DNA of 64,000 nt from Lachnospiraceae bacterium MD308 (GCA_000403475.2 KE159795.1:736807-800806), one strand, 5' to 3'. Numbered from the stretch's first letter, positions 1 through 10,181 are shown. Numbers and translations are program-made. The notes: a model not told the origin generated them from the sequence alone.

Positions 1-134
1 AGCAATTGAAAAAATCTCCTTCTTTTTTTGTGGATAACCATTGATGAAAACTTTTTAAAATTCTCCTTTTTGACGTTGGTAGGCTGAACTGTTACAAAAA
101 TTCAAAATTAAGCAATACTCTCCCCAATAAATAA

Positions 135-156
135 CGGGCGGTATCACTACCGCCCG
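135..156 (-). terminator. Rho-independent terminator of the NlpC/P60 gene
   Basis: A perfect 9-bp stem (CGGGCGGTA pairing with TACCGCCCG) closes a 4-nt loop about 50 bp past the stop codon of the minus-strand gene at 205-1380. Read on the minus strand it is followed by a T-rich stretch (TTATTTATT). The stretch 1-134 shows no gene that I can support. Confidence 0.8.
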
Positions 157-204
157 CATTGCTGTTGCACAGCTAAAATTCATATATTAAGTATCGTCAA
201 AAAC

Positions 205-1380
205 CTACCAGTATCTTCTGTACCATGCCGCTCCGCCACGAACACTAGAAACACTGGCAATCTTAACAACATCGCCCGTACGCGGCGCATGGATCATCTT
301 GCCGCCTCCTATGTAGATTCCAACATGTCCTGCGTAACACACAACATCTCCCGGCTGAGGACTCGAAACACTCTTTCCGCCGCTTCCCTGCGAACCTGAT
401 GAATGCCCAAGACTAATGCCAGCCGCACGATGGCAATACATTACGAGACCTGAACAGTCAAACCCTGACGGGCTAGCCCCTCCGTAAACATACGGCACAC
501 TAAGCTGTCCGTAAGCCGCACTGACAATCGCGCTTGCTGCTGCAGCTCCTCCTCCTGACGAGGTATCATTATTGCTGCTGTTATCTTCCTCCGGTTTATC
601 CGCATCATCACTTTTGCTGCCGGCCGTGTCATTATTGCCGCTTTCATCATTGCTGACCGTACCGCTGTTTCCATTATCATTTACAGTTGTACCGCCGTCT
701 TTTTGCATCTCTTTCTCTCTGGCTTTCCGCTCTTCTTCCTCACGGCGTGCTCTTTCTTCTTCCTCTGCTTTACGCGCCGCCTCTGCAACTGCTTCCTGCA
801 ACTGCACATCCAGGTCTGCAACTTCCGCACGCTTTGAGACAATCATGTCATTCAATTCATCTTCCTTTGTCTCAAATTCTGTCTGCATGCCTTCCATATC
901 TTTTTTTTCTTTTTCAAGCTTCGTCTTAAGAGTTGTAACCTTCTCCTTGGTCTCAATATACTCATTCAGCTTCTGCCTGTCATATGCATGAACTTTCTGA
1001 ACATACTCCGCCTTATTCATAAGGTCAGAAAAATCCTTCGCATTCATCATCGCCTCAAGCGCACTCGCATCTCCCTGCTCATACATATATCTGATACGGA
1101 GCTTCATGTCTTCATACTGCTGCTTTTCTTGCTCCTTCGCATCTCCGAGTTCAACAGTTACCGTATCAATCTCTTTACTTGTCTTAATCAAATCTCTCTC
1201 AAGCTTGTCTATCTTACCGATAATCTTGGTGAGCTGAGTTTTCAAGGAGTTCACTTCTCCCTGTGCAGATTCTTTACTCTTCTTTAGTTCATCCACTGTT
1301 GTAGGTGCAGCCGAAACAGGCATAACAATTAATGAACCTGCTATTACAGCGGTCAATACCCTTGTCCCAAATCTTTTCAT
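205..1380 (-). CDS. Secreted coiled-coil NlpC/P60 peptidoglycan hydrolase
   Basis: This 391-residue protein has a signal peptide (residues 1-25, ending VSAAP), a long charged coiled coil (about 28-220, rich in Lys, Glu and Arg, with an EEE/RR stretch), a Ser/Asp/Asn-rich linker (about 225-280) and a C-terminal NlpC/P60 domain. The catalytic triad is visible: Cys309 in FDCSG, His352 in GHVGIY and His364 in HAP. The layout matches PcsB/CwlO-type hydrolases, which cut peptide stems of peptidoglycan at the cell surface during growth or division and whose coiled coil is usually controlled by FtsEX; ftsEX is not in the window. The start has a GAGGATGA-type ribosome binding site. It is a single-gene unit with its own promoter and terminator. 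Confidence 0.9.
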   Translation of the reverse strand: MKRFGTRVLTAVIAGSLIVMPVSAAPTTVDELKKSKESAQGEVNSLKTQLTKIIGKIDKLERDLIKTSKEIDTVTVELGDAKEQEKQQYEDMKLRIRYMYEQGDASALEAMMNAKDFSDLMNKAEYVQKVHAYDRQKLNEYIETKEKVTTLKTKLEKEKKDMEGMQTEFETKEDELNDMIVSKRAEVADLDVQLQEAVAEAARKAEEEERARREEEERKAREKEMQKDGGTTVNDNGNSGTVSNDESGNNDTAGSKSDDADKPEEDNSSNNDTSSGGGAAAASAIVSAAYGQLSVPYVYGGASPSGFDCSGLVMYCHRAAGISLGHSSGSQGSGGKSVSSPQPGDVVCYAGHVGIYIGGGKMIHAPRTGDVVKIASVSSVRGGAAWYRRYW

Positions 1381-1438
1381 TATAAAATCATCCTCAAAAT
1401 ATGTATTCTATGGATGCAAAACACCCATATCTGGTATG

Positions 1439-1467
1439 ATTATAACTCTTCCGATGTGTTTTTGCAA
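1439..1467 (-). promoter_or_regulatory. SigA-type promoter of the NlpC/P60 gene
   Basis: Minus-strand -35 TTGCAA (1467-1462), a 17-bp spacer and a consensus -10 TATAAT (1444-1439). It lies about 60 bp upstream of the start codon at 1380. Confidence 0.75.
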
Positions 1468-1521
1468 CATCTTTATCGCATATTTTATTCTGTTTTTTTG
1501 ACGGCGCTCTCGGTACGTCAC

Positions 1522-3021
1522 CTATTGTATATTCAGATTTGTATACCCCATCAAACTGATATCCACTTCTCTCGCCACTTCACGCCCTTCCCGAATCGCC
1601 CATACTACCAACGATTGCCCCCGGTGCATGTCTCCCGCGGCAAATACATTTTCCACATTCGTACAGTATTTCCCTTCTTCCGTTGCCACATTTGTCCTTT
1701 CATCCACAGCCACGCCAAAAGCTTCTGTTATATACTTTTCGCTCCCGAGGAAACCTGCCGCAATCAACACAAGGTCAACCTCCACTATATATTCGCTTCC
1801 GGCAAGCTCCGCCATCACCATGCGGCCGCTTTTTTCATCTTTTTTCGGCTCTAATTTCACCAATGTTGCCTTGCAGACATTATTGTTCTTATCCTTATGG
1901 AATTCTTTGACGGTCGTCTGATATACCCTTGGATCGGCGCCAAACACTGCTGCCGCTTCCTCCTGGCCATAATCTGTCTTACATACCCTCGGCCACTCCG
2001 GCCATGGATTCAACTCCGTTCTCTCTTCCGGCGCTTTCGGCATCATCTCAAGTTGAAGAACCGATTTTGCCCCATGCCGCATGGAAGTACCCACACAATC
2101 ATTCCCTGTATCTCCTCCTCCGATGACCATTACCCTTTTTCCCTTCGCGGAAATATAAGTCCCCTCCTTTAGCTTCATATCATTTGCCCAAAGAGACTTT
2201 GTCGTAGATTTTAAAAAGTCCACAGCAAAATAGATTCCGCCGGCGTCTCTGCCTGCCGCTTTGATATCCCGCGGCCGAGACGCCCCACAGCAAAGAATCA
2301 CCCGGTCAAACTCCTTTATAATAGAAGAAACTTTTTTACCCTTTCCTATATTGCAGTTTGTCACAAAAGTAATTCCTTCTTCTTTCATTATCTCAACCTT
2401 GCGGTCGATAATCTGCTTTTCCAACTTCATATTCGGAATTCCATAGCGCAAAAGCCCTCCAACCTTATCCTCCCGCTCAAAGACAGTCACACTATGCCCC
2501 CTCCGGTTGAGCAAATCTGCCGCCGCTAACCCGGAAGGGCCAGAGCCAATCACAGCCACCTTTTTCCCCGTCCGCACCTTTACCGGTTTTGCAGCAGCAT
2601 AACCTTGTTCATAAGCATTTTCAATAATTCCGTATTCATTCGCTTTTGTGGATACCGCATCACCGTTAAGGCCGCAGGTGCATGCCGCTTCGCAGAGCGC
2701 CGGACATACCCTGGAAGTAAACTCCGGAAAATTATTCGTCTTTTTCAGCCTGAAATATGCCTCCTCCCAATTGCCGCGGTAGATCAGGTCATTCCACTCC
2801 GGCACAAGATTATGCAGCGGACAGCCGCTCGTCATTCCCATAATCATCTGCCCGGACTGGCAAAACGGCACACCGCAAGACATACACCTCGCACCTTGCC
2901 GCTGCTGCTCTTCCCTTGGAAGAGGTGTGTGAAATTCCTGAAAATGGCGAATCCTCGATTCAGGCATCTCTGCCTCCTTATCCCGCCTAACGTAATCTGT
3001 AAATCCTGTCGGTTTTCCCAT
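1522..3021 (-). CDS. gltD: Glutamate synthase (NADPH) small subunit
   Basis: The beta subunit passes electrons from NADPH through FAD and iron-sulfur clusters to the large subunit for glutamate synthesis. The N-terminal cysteine clusters are present (CMSCGVPFC, later CPALCEAACTC), as are two dinucleotide-binding motifs (GSGPSGLAAA near residue 160 and GGGDTGND near 300). The length (499 residues) is normal. The open frame extends upstream to a GTG at 3030, but that GTG lies inside the ribosome binding site TAGGAGGTGG. The ATG at 3021 has ideal spacing and gives the usual start MGKPTGF. The stop codon of gltB is part of this binding site, so translation of the two genes is probably coupled. 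Confidence 0.95.
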   Translation of the reverse strand: MGKPTGFTDYVRRDKEAEMPESRIRHFQEFHTPLPREEQQRQGARCMSCGVPFCQSGQMIMGMTSGCPLHNLVPEWNDLIYRGNWEEAYFRLKKTNNFPEFTSRVCPALCEAACTCGLNGDAVSTKANEYGIIENAYEQGYAAAKPVKVRTGKKVAVIGSGPSGLAAADLLNRRGHSVTVFEREDKVGGLLRYGIPNMKLEKQIIDRKVEIMKEEGITFVTNCNIGKGKKVSSIIKEFDRVILCCGASRPRDIKAAGRDAGGIYFAVDFLKSTTKSLWANDMKLKEGTYISAKGKRVMVIGGGDTGNDCVGTSMRHGAKSVLQLEMMPKAPEERTELNPWPEWPRVCKTDYGQEEAAAVFGADPRVYQTTVKEFHKDKNNNVCKATLVKLEPKKDEKSGRMVMAELAGSEYIVEVDLVLIAAGFLGSEKYITEAFGVAVDERTNVATEEGKYCTNVENVFAAGDMHRGQSLVVWAIREGREVAREVDISLMGYTNLNIQ

Positions 3022-3033
3022 CTCACCCACCTC

Positions 3034-6000
3034 CTATAATTTCTCTTCCTTTGTCTCATAAAACGCTTCTATTTTTGCCTGTTCGCTGCTCATTCCCTGT
3101 TCTTCCATCTGAAGGATTCTCGTCGTCATCTTTTCATAATCCATCGGTATAATCTTTTTAAACTTCGGCAGATATTCTGTAAAATGATCCAAAATCCGCT
3201 TTCCAATCTCCGAGTTTGTACATGCTGTATGCTCCTCAATCATACCTTTCAGTTCATTCACATCATACTTAGACGTCACCTTCTGTAAGAACACCATCTG
3301 TTTATTCACATTTTGATAAAGACTACTGTCCGCATCCAGTACATAAGCAATTCCTCCGCTCATTCCTGCCGCAAAGTTCCTTCCAGTCTTTCCTAATACC
3401 GCTACACGTCCTCCGGTCATGTACTCGCACCCGTGATCACCCACGCCTTCCACTACAGCTACTACGCCAGAATTACGGACTGCAAAACGTTCCCCCGCAA
3501 CGCCGTTGACAAATACTTTGCCGCTCGTGGCTCCATAAAGCGCTACATTTCCAATGATAATATTCTCATCATGCTTATATCTCACACTTTTGGGAGGATA
3601 GACGATCAGCTTTCCGCCGGACAGCCCTTTCCCAAAATAATCATTGCTGTCTCCTGCAAGTTCCAATGTAAGTCCTCTGGGTATAAACGCGCCAAAGGAC
3701 TGCCCTCCTGCACCTTTACACTTCACCACATAACTGTCCTCTTCAAGACCTTCCGGATACCTCCTCGTAATCTCAGAACCAAAAATCGTCCCGAAAGTCC
3801 GATTGATGTTGCTCACATCCACCTCAATATTTTTCTTTTGCTTTTTCTCCAACGCCGGAAGAAGCTCTCTCACAAGTATTTTCTCATCCAGTGTCTTTTC
3901 AAGCTGAAAATCAAATGCTTTTTTCGGATTGAAAGTCATCGGTACTTTTGTTCCCACGTATGGATTATATAGAATCTGAGACAAATCCAACGCCGCCCGG
4001 TTTGAAATCGGCTTCTCCTTCACTTTCAAAAGGTCTGTCCTTCCTACCAACTCATCAATTGTACGAACTCCAAGCCTCGCCATATACTCTCTCAAATTCT
4101 CCGCAATAAACCTCATAAAATTCACCACATACTCCGGCTTACCTGTAAATCTCTTACGAAGCTTCGGATTCTGCGTAGCTACGCCTACCGGACAGGTATC
4201 AAGATTGCACACCCGCATCATCACACACCCCATCGTAACCAAGGGTGCTGTGGCAAAACCAAATTCTTCGGCACCGAGAATCGCAGCGATGGCTACATCG
4301 CGTCCGCTCATCAGCTTACCATCCGTCTCAATCCTTACTCGCTCCCTCAGTCCATTTTTAATCAACGTCTGATGAGTCTCCGCAAGACCAAGTTCCCATG
4401 GAAGCCCGGCGTTATGTATCGAGCTTTTTGGCGCTGCGCCTGTCCCGCCATCATAGCCTGAGATTAAGATCAAGCCTGCTCCTGCCTTTGCCACGCCGGC
4501 CGCCACTGTACCTACGCCTGCCTCAGAGACAAGCTTTACAGAAATGCGGGCGTCCTTATTGGCATTTTTACAATCATAGATAAGCTGCGCCAAATCTTCA
4601 ATAGAGTAGATATCATGATGGGGCGGCGGTGATATAAGACTTACGCCGGGCGTAGAATGCCTGGTCTTTGCAATCCAGGGATACACTTTTCCTCCCGGAA
4701 GATGCCCGCCCTCACCTGGCTTCGCTCCCTGTGCCATCTTAATCTGAATCTCCCTGGCGCTCACAAGGTATCTGGATGTAACGCCAAAACGCCCGGATGC
4801 CACCTGCTTAATCGCAGAACAGCGGTTCGTACCGAGACGGTCAATCTCCTCTCCGCCTTCTCCACTGTTAGACTTTCCATGAAGCTGATTCATGGCAAGC
4901 GCCAAAGTCTCATGGGCTTCCTTTGAAATTGATCCATAAGACATCGCACCGGTCTTAAACCTTGTAACAATAGCATCCACACTCTCAACTTCATCAATAG
5001 GAACTCCCTTTTTGGGATAATTAAACGCAAGCTGACCTCTGAGATTAATATATGCGCCTTCCTCATTTACCATATTCGTGTACTGTTTAAATAATCCGTA
5101 GTCCCCCCGCCTTGTTGCCTGCTGGAGCATATGAATTGTCTGTGGATTATAAAGGTGTTTCTCACCGCCGCTCTTCGACTTATGCTGCCCTACACTGTTA
5201 AGAGATAAATCAACTTCAAGGCCCAGCGGATCAAACGCTTCAGAATGTCTGGCTACGTAGTCTTCCGCAATTTCCTCAATCCCAATGCCTCCCACGCAGC
5301 TTACTGTATCTGTAAAATATTTTTGTATAAATATCTCCTTAAGACCAATCGCCTCGAAAATCTTGGCTCCCTGATAGGACTGAATCGTAGAAATCCCCAT
5401 CTTAGACGCAATCTTTATGATGCCGCTAAGAACTGCATGGTTATAATCGTCAACAGCCGCATAGAAATCTTTCTGTAGCATATTTGTATCAATCAACTGA
5501 CGGATTGTCTCATGGGCAAGATAGGGATTGACCGCGCAGGCTCCATAACCTAAAAGTGTCGCAAAATGATGTACTTCTCTGGGCTCTCCTGTCTCCAGAA
5601 TAATTGCTACCGATGTCCTTTTCTTTGTTCGTACCAAATGTTGCTGCAATCCGGACAATGCAAGCAAAGAAGGCATTGCCACATGATATTCATCCACGCC
5701 TCTGTCAGACAGAATCAGTATATTGGCCCCGCTCCGTATTGCACGATCCACCTCAACGAACAGATAATCTATTGCCTTCTCAAGACCCGAATTTTTATAG
5801 TATACTATTGGAATTTCCGCTACTTTAAACCCCTCCGCCTTCATATTCTTAACCTTCAGCAAATCCGTATTCGTAAGAATGGGATTGTCAACCTTCAGCA
5901 TCTTGCAGTTTTCCGCCTTTTCTTCCAAAAGATTACCATCTTCCCCGATGTATACTGTCGTAGAGGTTACAATCTCCTCACGGATCGCATCAATCGGAGG

Positions 6001-7569
6001 GTTCGTCACCTGCGCAAACAATTGCTTAAAATAGCTGAATAGGTTCTGACGCTCACCGGAAAGAACTGCCAAAGGTGTATCAATCCCCATAGCCGCCGTT
6101 CCTTCGCTTCCATTTAGAGCCATGTTTAAAATTGAAGACTTCACTTCCTCATAAGAATACCCGAAAGCTTTCTGCAGTCTCCTACACTCTTCCGCCGAGC
6201 AGGACGGCACACTCTTATTGGGAATCTTTAAATGTTTAAGCTCCAACAGGTTACTGTCGAGCCATTCTCCATAAGGCTGGCGATTGGCATAGAGTTCTTT
6301 TAACTCCTCGTCATCAATCACCTTTCCCTTTTTTGTGTCCACCAGCAGCATTTTCCCCGGGTGAAGCCTCTCTTTCACTATAATCTTCTCCGGATTAATA
6401 TCCAGCACTCCCACCTCTGACGAAAGAATCAAAGTATCATCATCCGTAATATAATATCTGGATGGCCGCAATCCGTTTCTGTCAAGCACTGCCCCCATAT
6501 AGTCTCCATCGCTAAATAAAATAGATGCAGGGCCATCCCACGGCTCCATCATCGTCGCATAATACTGGTAAAAATCCTTTTTCTTCTGGGAGAGATTTTT
6601 TGTATTCGACCACGGCTCCGGAATGGCTATCATAACTGCCAACGGAAGCTCCATACCGCTCATAACCATAAATTCTATGGCGTTATCAAGCATTGCCGAA
6701 TCGGAACCCGAGATGTTGATTGCCGGAAGGACTTTGTGGAGTTCACCTTTGAGGTATTTGGATTCCATATTCTCCTCCCTCGCCTGCATCTTATCTGCAT
6801 TGCCCCGAATCGTGTTAATCTCACCATTATGTACAATAAATCGATTAGGATGTGCGCGTTCCCAGCTCGGGTTCGTGTTTGTGCTGAATCTGGAGTGAAC
6901 CAGCGCAATCGCAGAATCATAATCCGGGCTCTGCAGATCCTCAAAAAAAGAACGTAGCTGTCCCACTAAAAACATCCCTTTATATGCAATCGTACGGCTC
7001 GACAATGACGCAACATACGTGTCATCACTACTCTGCTCGAATACACGGCGCACGACATAAAGCCTCCGGTCAAAGTCAATTCCTCTTGCAGCTCTCTTTG
7101 GCCTCTCAATGAATCCCTGCATAATACAAGGCATGCACTCCACTGCACGACTTCCAAGCACCTGCGCTTTTACCGGAACCTCACGCCATCCAAGAAACTT
7201 CATTCCTTCCTTTTTCACGATGACTTCGAATATATTTTTCGCCTGGTTCCGTTTCAGCTCATCCTGGGGAAAGAAAAACATCCCCACCCCGTAATCTCTT
7301 TCTGAATTCAAAAAGATGCCGAGAGGTTTACAGACCTTTGAGAAAAACCTGTGTGAAATCTGAAGTAAGATTCCTACACCGTCTCCGGTCTCACCTTCGG
7401 CATCTTTGCCAGCTCTATGTTCTAAGTTTTCAACAATCTTCAAGGCATCTGCCACTGTATCGTGGGTCTTTTTGCCTTTTACATTCACAATCGCACCAAT
7501 CCCGCAGTTGTCATGCTCAAATTCTGAGCGGTACAGCCCCAATCGGTGCTTTCTTCCTAACTCACTCAT
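3034..7569 (-). CDS. gltB: Glutamate synthase large subunit
   Basis: At 1511 residues this is the full-length alpha subunit, which makes two glutamates from glutamine and 2-oxoglutarate. The amidotransferase nucleophile is Cys22 (HDNCGIGAI). The 21 residues before it are expected to be removed as a propeptide, as is known for this family. Further on come the FMN-binding synthase domain (about 800-1180), the 3Fe-4S cysteines in a C-x5-C-x4-C pattern (around the DTCPVG motif) and the C-terminal GXGXG beta-helix domain (about 1260-1500). It is the first gene of a gltB-gltD operon, with a ribosome binding site AAAGGA before the ATG at 7569. Confidence 0.97.
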   Translation of the reverse strand: MSELGRKHRLGLYRSEFEHDNCGIGAIVNVKGKKTHDTVADALKIVENLEHRAGKDAEGETGDGVGILLQISHRFFSKVCKPLGIFLNSERDYGVGMFFFPQDELKRNQAKNIFEVIVKKEGMKFLGWREVPVKAQVLGSRAVECMPCIMQGFIERPKRAARGIDFDRRLYVVRRVFEQSSDDTYVASLSSRTIAYKGMFLVGQLRSFFEDLQSPDYDSAIALVHSRFSTNTNPSWERAHPNRFIVHNGEINTIRGNADKMQAREENMESKYLKGELHKVLPAINISGSDSAMLDNAIEFMVMSGMELPLAVMIAIPEPWSNTKNLSQKKKDFYQYYATMMEPWDGPASILFSDGDYMGAVLDRNGLRPSRYYITDDDTLILSSEVGVLDINPEKIIVKERLHPGKMLLVDTKKGKVIDDEELKELYANRQPYGEWLDSNLLELKHLKIPNKSVPSCSAEECRRLQKAFGYSYEEVKSSILNMALNGSEGTAAMGIDTPLAVLSGERQNLFSYFKQLFAQVTNPPIDAIREEIVTSTTVYIGEDGNLLEEKAENCKMLKVDNPILTNTDLLKVKNMKAEGFKVAEIPIVYYKNSGLEKAIDYLFVEVDRAIRSGANILILSDRGVDEYHVAMPSLLALSGLQQHLVRTKKRTSVAIILETGEPREVHHFATLLGYGACAVNPYLAHETIRQLIDTNMLQKDFYAAVDDYNHAVLSGIIKIASKMGISTIQSYQGAKIFEAIGLKEIFIQKYFTDTVSCVGGIGIEEIAEDYVARHSEAFDPLGLEVDLSLNSVGQHKSKSGGEKHLYNPQTIHMLQQATRRGDYGLFKQYTNMVNEEGAYINLRGQLAFNYPKKGVPIDEVESVDAIVTRFKTGAMSYGSISKEAHETLALAMNQLHGKSNSGEGGEEIDRLGTNRCSAIKQVASGRFGVTSRYLVSAREIQIKMAQGAKPGEGGHLPGGKVYPWIAKTRHSTPGVSLISPPPHHDIYSIEDLAQLIYDCKNANKDARISVKLVSEAGVGTVAAGVAKAGAGLILISGYDGGTGAAPKSSIHNAGLPWELGLAETHQTLIKNGLRERVRIETDGKLMSGRDVAIAAILGAEEFGFATAPLVTMGCVMMRVCNLDTCPVGVATQNPKLRKRFTGKPEYVVNFMRFIAENLREYMARLGVRTIDELVGRTDLLKVKEKPISNRAALDLSQILYNPYVGTKVPMTFNPKKAFDFQLEKTLDEKILVRELLPALEKKQKKNIEVDVSNINRTFGTIFGSEITRRYPEGLEEDSYVVKCKGAGGQSFGAFIPRGLTLELAGDSNDYFGKGLSGGKLIVYPPKSVRYKHDENIIIGNVALYGATSGKVFVNGVAGERFAVRNSGVVAVVEGVGDHGCEYMTGGRVAVLGKTGRNFAAGMSGGIAYVLDADSSLYQNVNKQMVFLQKVTSKYDVNELKGMIEEHTACTNSEIGKRILDHFTEYLPKFKKIIPMDYEKMTTRILQMEEQGMSSEQAKIEAFYETKEEKL

Positions 7570-7601
7570 ATTCGATAATCCTTTCCTTCAATTTAGAGAC
7601 T

Positions 7602-7630
7602 ACTATACTACTTTTTCTCCCGTTTGTAAA
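7602..7630 (-). promoter_or_regulatory. Promoter of gltBD
   Basis: Minus-strand -35 TTTACA (7630-7625), 17-bp spacer, -10 TATAGT (7607-7602), about 33 bp before the gltB start. No clear operator was recognised. Confidence 0.6.
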
Positions 7631-7659
7631 TATTTAATTTGAATACGATTCGTTCTAAA

Positions 7660-7693
7660 TAGAAAAATCTGACAACTTTCACCGCTGCCAGAT
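7660..7693 (-). terminator. Terminator of the CPBP protease gene
   Basis: Minus-strand stem ATCTGGCA/TGTCAGAT (8 bp with one G-U pair), followed by TTTTTCTATT, just past the stop at 7700. Confidence 0.6.
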
Positions 7694-7699
7694 TCCTAT

Positions 7700-8665
7700 C
7701 TACACTCTGATGTCTATTTTGGACGGTCTTTCTTCAATCCTCTGAATCAGTATATACATCGTCGACGCAGCGCTGGCGCAAACGACCGTAATCACACCTA
7801 TACGTACAGGATCAGCCGCCATCCAGTCCATAGCATCAAGCTCCGTCAGAAAAACTGACAGGACATTGGACGCAATATGGGCAAAGATTGGCGCTTTCAC
7901 CGAGCCGTATTTCTCATAAAGGTAACAGAACGTAAAACCCAGGATAAATCCGTAGAGCATCTGTACCATATTCACATGAAGAAAGCCGAATACAAAAGAT
8001 GAGTAAAGTGCTGCTGCCAGAAAAGAGCCGCCCTGACGTAATCTGCGAAACATCAGCCCGCGGAATACCAGCTCTTCGCAAACCGGAATCAATATCCCCA
8101 AGCACAACACCTGCATAGGAAGCGACGCCGCATACAGGGCGTTCATCGTATCCTCATATCCTGCACTCACCTTCGCCACTCCGCTAATCTCGATCAGATT
8201 GTTAAGCCCAAGCGTCATGGCCGCCGTCATCACCAGAATAGCTGTGTATTTCCAAAGGGACGCTTTCTTATTGGGAATAAATCCGGAAATCTTCGCCCTG
8301 ATTGTATCCCGCCGAAACATGACCAGTAGAACCGGTATCGTCACAAAAGCGGTGATTCCCTCAATCGGTGTCGCGTATCTCATCAGCTCCTCGGCAGCTT
8401 CCTTCGCAAGTTCCGCCGACCTTGACGCATCCATCATACTCCGGCTGACGATATCCCATGCCTGAGCCATATTCTGCACCGCCTTCATATCCACGCCGCT
8501 CTTTTTCAATATCGTAAAACTTTCAAAAACCATCATCGCAAGCACAGACACGCCCATGCCGATTCCCCACTTAATAAGTACAGGCCCCCAGATACGGAGG
8601 AATCGGTTTTCCGGCTTTTTCACAGTTCCGGGGCTTTCTGTATAATGATATTGCTGCTGTTCCAT
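7700..8665 (-). CDS. CPBP family intramembrane metalloprotease
   Basis: A polytopic membrane protein (about 322 residues, several hydrophobic helices) with the motifs of the CPBP/CAAX-protease-like family: EELVFRG (EExxxR) near the middle and FGFLH (FxxxH) after it. Members cleave membrane substrates or act in bacteriocin self-protection; the substrate here cannot be told. The frame opens with GTG-AGG-ATG, but those bases form the ribosome binding site GAGG. The ATG at 8665 (MEQQQYHY) has 6-nt spacing and is preferred. No bacteriocin gene adjoins it; the next gene upstream is the YbaK-family gene. Confidence 0.88.
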   Translation of the reverse strand: MEQQQYHYTESPGTVKKPENRFLRIWGPVLIKWGIGMGVSVLAMMVFESFTILKKSGVDMKAVQNMAQAWDIVSRSMMDASRSAELAKEAAEELMRYATPIEGITAFVTIPVLLVMFRRDTIRAKISGFIPNKKASLWKYTAILVMTAAMTLGLNNLIEISGVAKVSAGYEDTMNALYAASLPMQVLCLGILIPVCEELVFRGLMFRRLRQGGSFLAAALYSSFVFGFLHVNMVQMLYGFILGFTFCYLYEKYGSVKAPIFAHIASNVLSVFLTELDAMDWMAADPVRIGVITVVCASAASTMYILIQRIEERPSKIDIRV

Positions 8666-8683
8666 AATCATCCTCACATAAAC

Positions 8684-9175
8684 TTAAAATCTCACTGGTA
8701 TCACATCCACATCCAGGCTCCATAAGAACTTATCCAGGTCCTTGTAAGAGATAAACACCGTCGCCGTGTTCTCAAGGGGATGGATGCCCAAACTTTTACA
8801 CTTGCTTAAGCTCTTATCAATAAAAAATTCCACCGCATGATCCGTATCATTCATAAGGCCAAAGGGAGTGACGCTTCCCTGCTTAAGCCCAAGATACTTT
8901 TCCAGCCTCTCCTCGGAGGCAAAGCTTAAATTCCCGGCGCCGAGCTTCTTGCTGAGTGCTTTAAGGTCAACTTTCGTATTCTCGTCCGCCGTCACGAGAA
9001 AATGCCGCTTTCCCTTAGAATCACGCAAAAACAAGTTCTTGCACAGCGTCCCTTTCTTCGTAAGTCCCAACCTGTCCATATCCTCCATAGTGTAGACCGG
9101 CTCGTGCTCTACCACTTCATATTTAATCTTCATCTTATCCAACGCTTCATATACTTTTTTTCTAACATCTTCCAT
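8684..9175 (-). CDS. Prolyl-tRNA editing protein, YbaK/ProX family
   Basis: A free-standing trans-editing hydrolase of 163 residues that clears mischarged tRNA (typically alanyl-tRNAPro in ProX members). The conserved lysine (LCKNLFLRD) and the substrate-loop motif GSVTPFG (GxxxP) are visible. The open frame runs 48 codons further upstream with no family similarity; the ATG at 9175 has AAGGAG at good spacing and gives MEDVRKKV, so it is taken as the start. The exact misacylated substrate is inferred from the family. Confidence 0.9.
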   Translation of the reverse strand: MEDVRKKVYEALDKMKIKYEVVEHEPVYTMEDMDRLGLTKKGTLCKNLFLRDSKGKRHFLVTADENTKVDLKALSKKLGAGNLSFASEERLEKYLGLKQGSVTPFGLMNDTDHAVEFFIDKSLSKCKSLGIHPLENTATVFISYKDLDKFLWSLDVDVIPVRF

Positions 9176-9242
9176 GGCACAAATCTCCTTCCAACTTGAA
9201 CTTTTTTTATTATATTTCATGGTATGGCAAATGTAAAGAAAT

Positions 9243-10181
9243 TTACAGCATTTCCTCCACCGCAGCCTCATATCTGTCCAGCCGCTCTGCCTTGCGGATT
9301 CTTTTAAGTGTCTTCTCATATCCCGGGAAGGACTGCCCCAGATAACACCAAAGCTCTTTCATCTTGAACAACACATTCTTATCCCCCATACCAAGCGCCC
9401 GGTAATCATTATAGAGTTGATCGTGAAATCCGCGAAGCTTCGCCGTCCGGATTTCCTTCTCCCCCACTTTCCCTTTTATCCGCTCTAAAAGCAACGGGTT
9501 CATAAGTATCCCCCGCCCCAGCATGAAAGCGCTGGCCCTTGGAAACTCCTTTTGAATCTCCTTGCATTTTTCCGAATCAAAGATATCTCCATTATAACAT
9601 ACCGGACTTTTGCTGCACTCTCCCGCATGGGCGAACATCCCGAGATTCGGCGTATTTTTATAAAAATCCTTCTGCACCCTCGGATGGACAATTAACTCCT
9701 CAAGAGGATACTTGTTATATATTTCAAGAATGTGGTAAAATTCCTCCGGTTCGTCCCTGCCAAGGCGAGTCTTTACAGATATCCGCACATCCATATCCCT
9801 GATTCCAGCAAATACCACGTCAAGAAAGCGGTCAAGCTCCTCCGGGAACGCCAGGAATCCGGAGCCTCTCCCCTTTGATACCACCGTCTTCGACGGGCAG
9901 CCCATATTCAGATTAATCTCCTTGTACCCATACTCCTTTATCTTTCCAATCGTCTTTAAACAATCCCCGGCATGATTGCTCATAATCTGTGGAACCAGAT
10001 ACAACCCCTCGTTATTCTCCGGCAGTATCTCCCGCTTCTCCTTCGCACTGAGCCCCTTCTTACTGTGAGGCACAAAAAAAGGTGTAAAATATTTGTCCAT
10101 CGGGGTAAAATGCCTGTGGTACGCATTGCGGAAAATATATGTCGTAATTCCCTCCAGCGGGGCAAGGTAATATCTGCTCAA
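9243..10181 (-). CDS. tRNA-dihydrouridine synthase family protein
   Basis: A FMN-dependent TIM-barrel enzyme that reduces uridine in the tRNA D-loop region. The N-terminal LAPLEGIT substrate/FMN motif and the catalytic cysteine in NMGCPSK are present, followed by the conserved KTRLG segment. The length (312) is normal. The start codon is TTG (10181-10179), preceded by AGGAGG about 10 nt away; no in-frame ATG fits better. Its paralogue class (DusB or DusC-like) cannot be fixed by eye. Confidence 0.92.
   Translation of the reverse strand: MSRYYLAPLEGITTYIFRNAYHRHFTPMDKYFTPFFVPHSKKGLSAKEKREILPENNEGLYLVPQIMSNHAGDCLKTIGKIKEYGYKEINLNMGCPSKTVVSKGRGSGFLAFPEELDRFLDVVFAGIRDMDVRISVKTRLGRDEPEEFYHILEIYNKYPLEELIVHPRVQKDFYKNTPNLGMFAHAGECSKSPVCYNGDIFDSEKCKEIQKEFPRASAFMLGRGILMNPLLLERIKGKVGEKEIRTAKLRGFHDQLYNDYRALGMGDKNVLFKMKELWCYLGQSFPGYEKTLKRIRKAERLDRYEAAVEEML

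Noticed and set aside
1485-1525. GGTGACG/CGTCA dyad as gltD terminator
   Set aside because: Short imperfect stem and no T-tract on the minus strand.
3022-3030. GTG at 3030 as start of gltD
   Set aside because: It is part of the AGGAGGTGG ribosome binding site; the ATG at 3021 has correct spacing and gives the family N-terminus.
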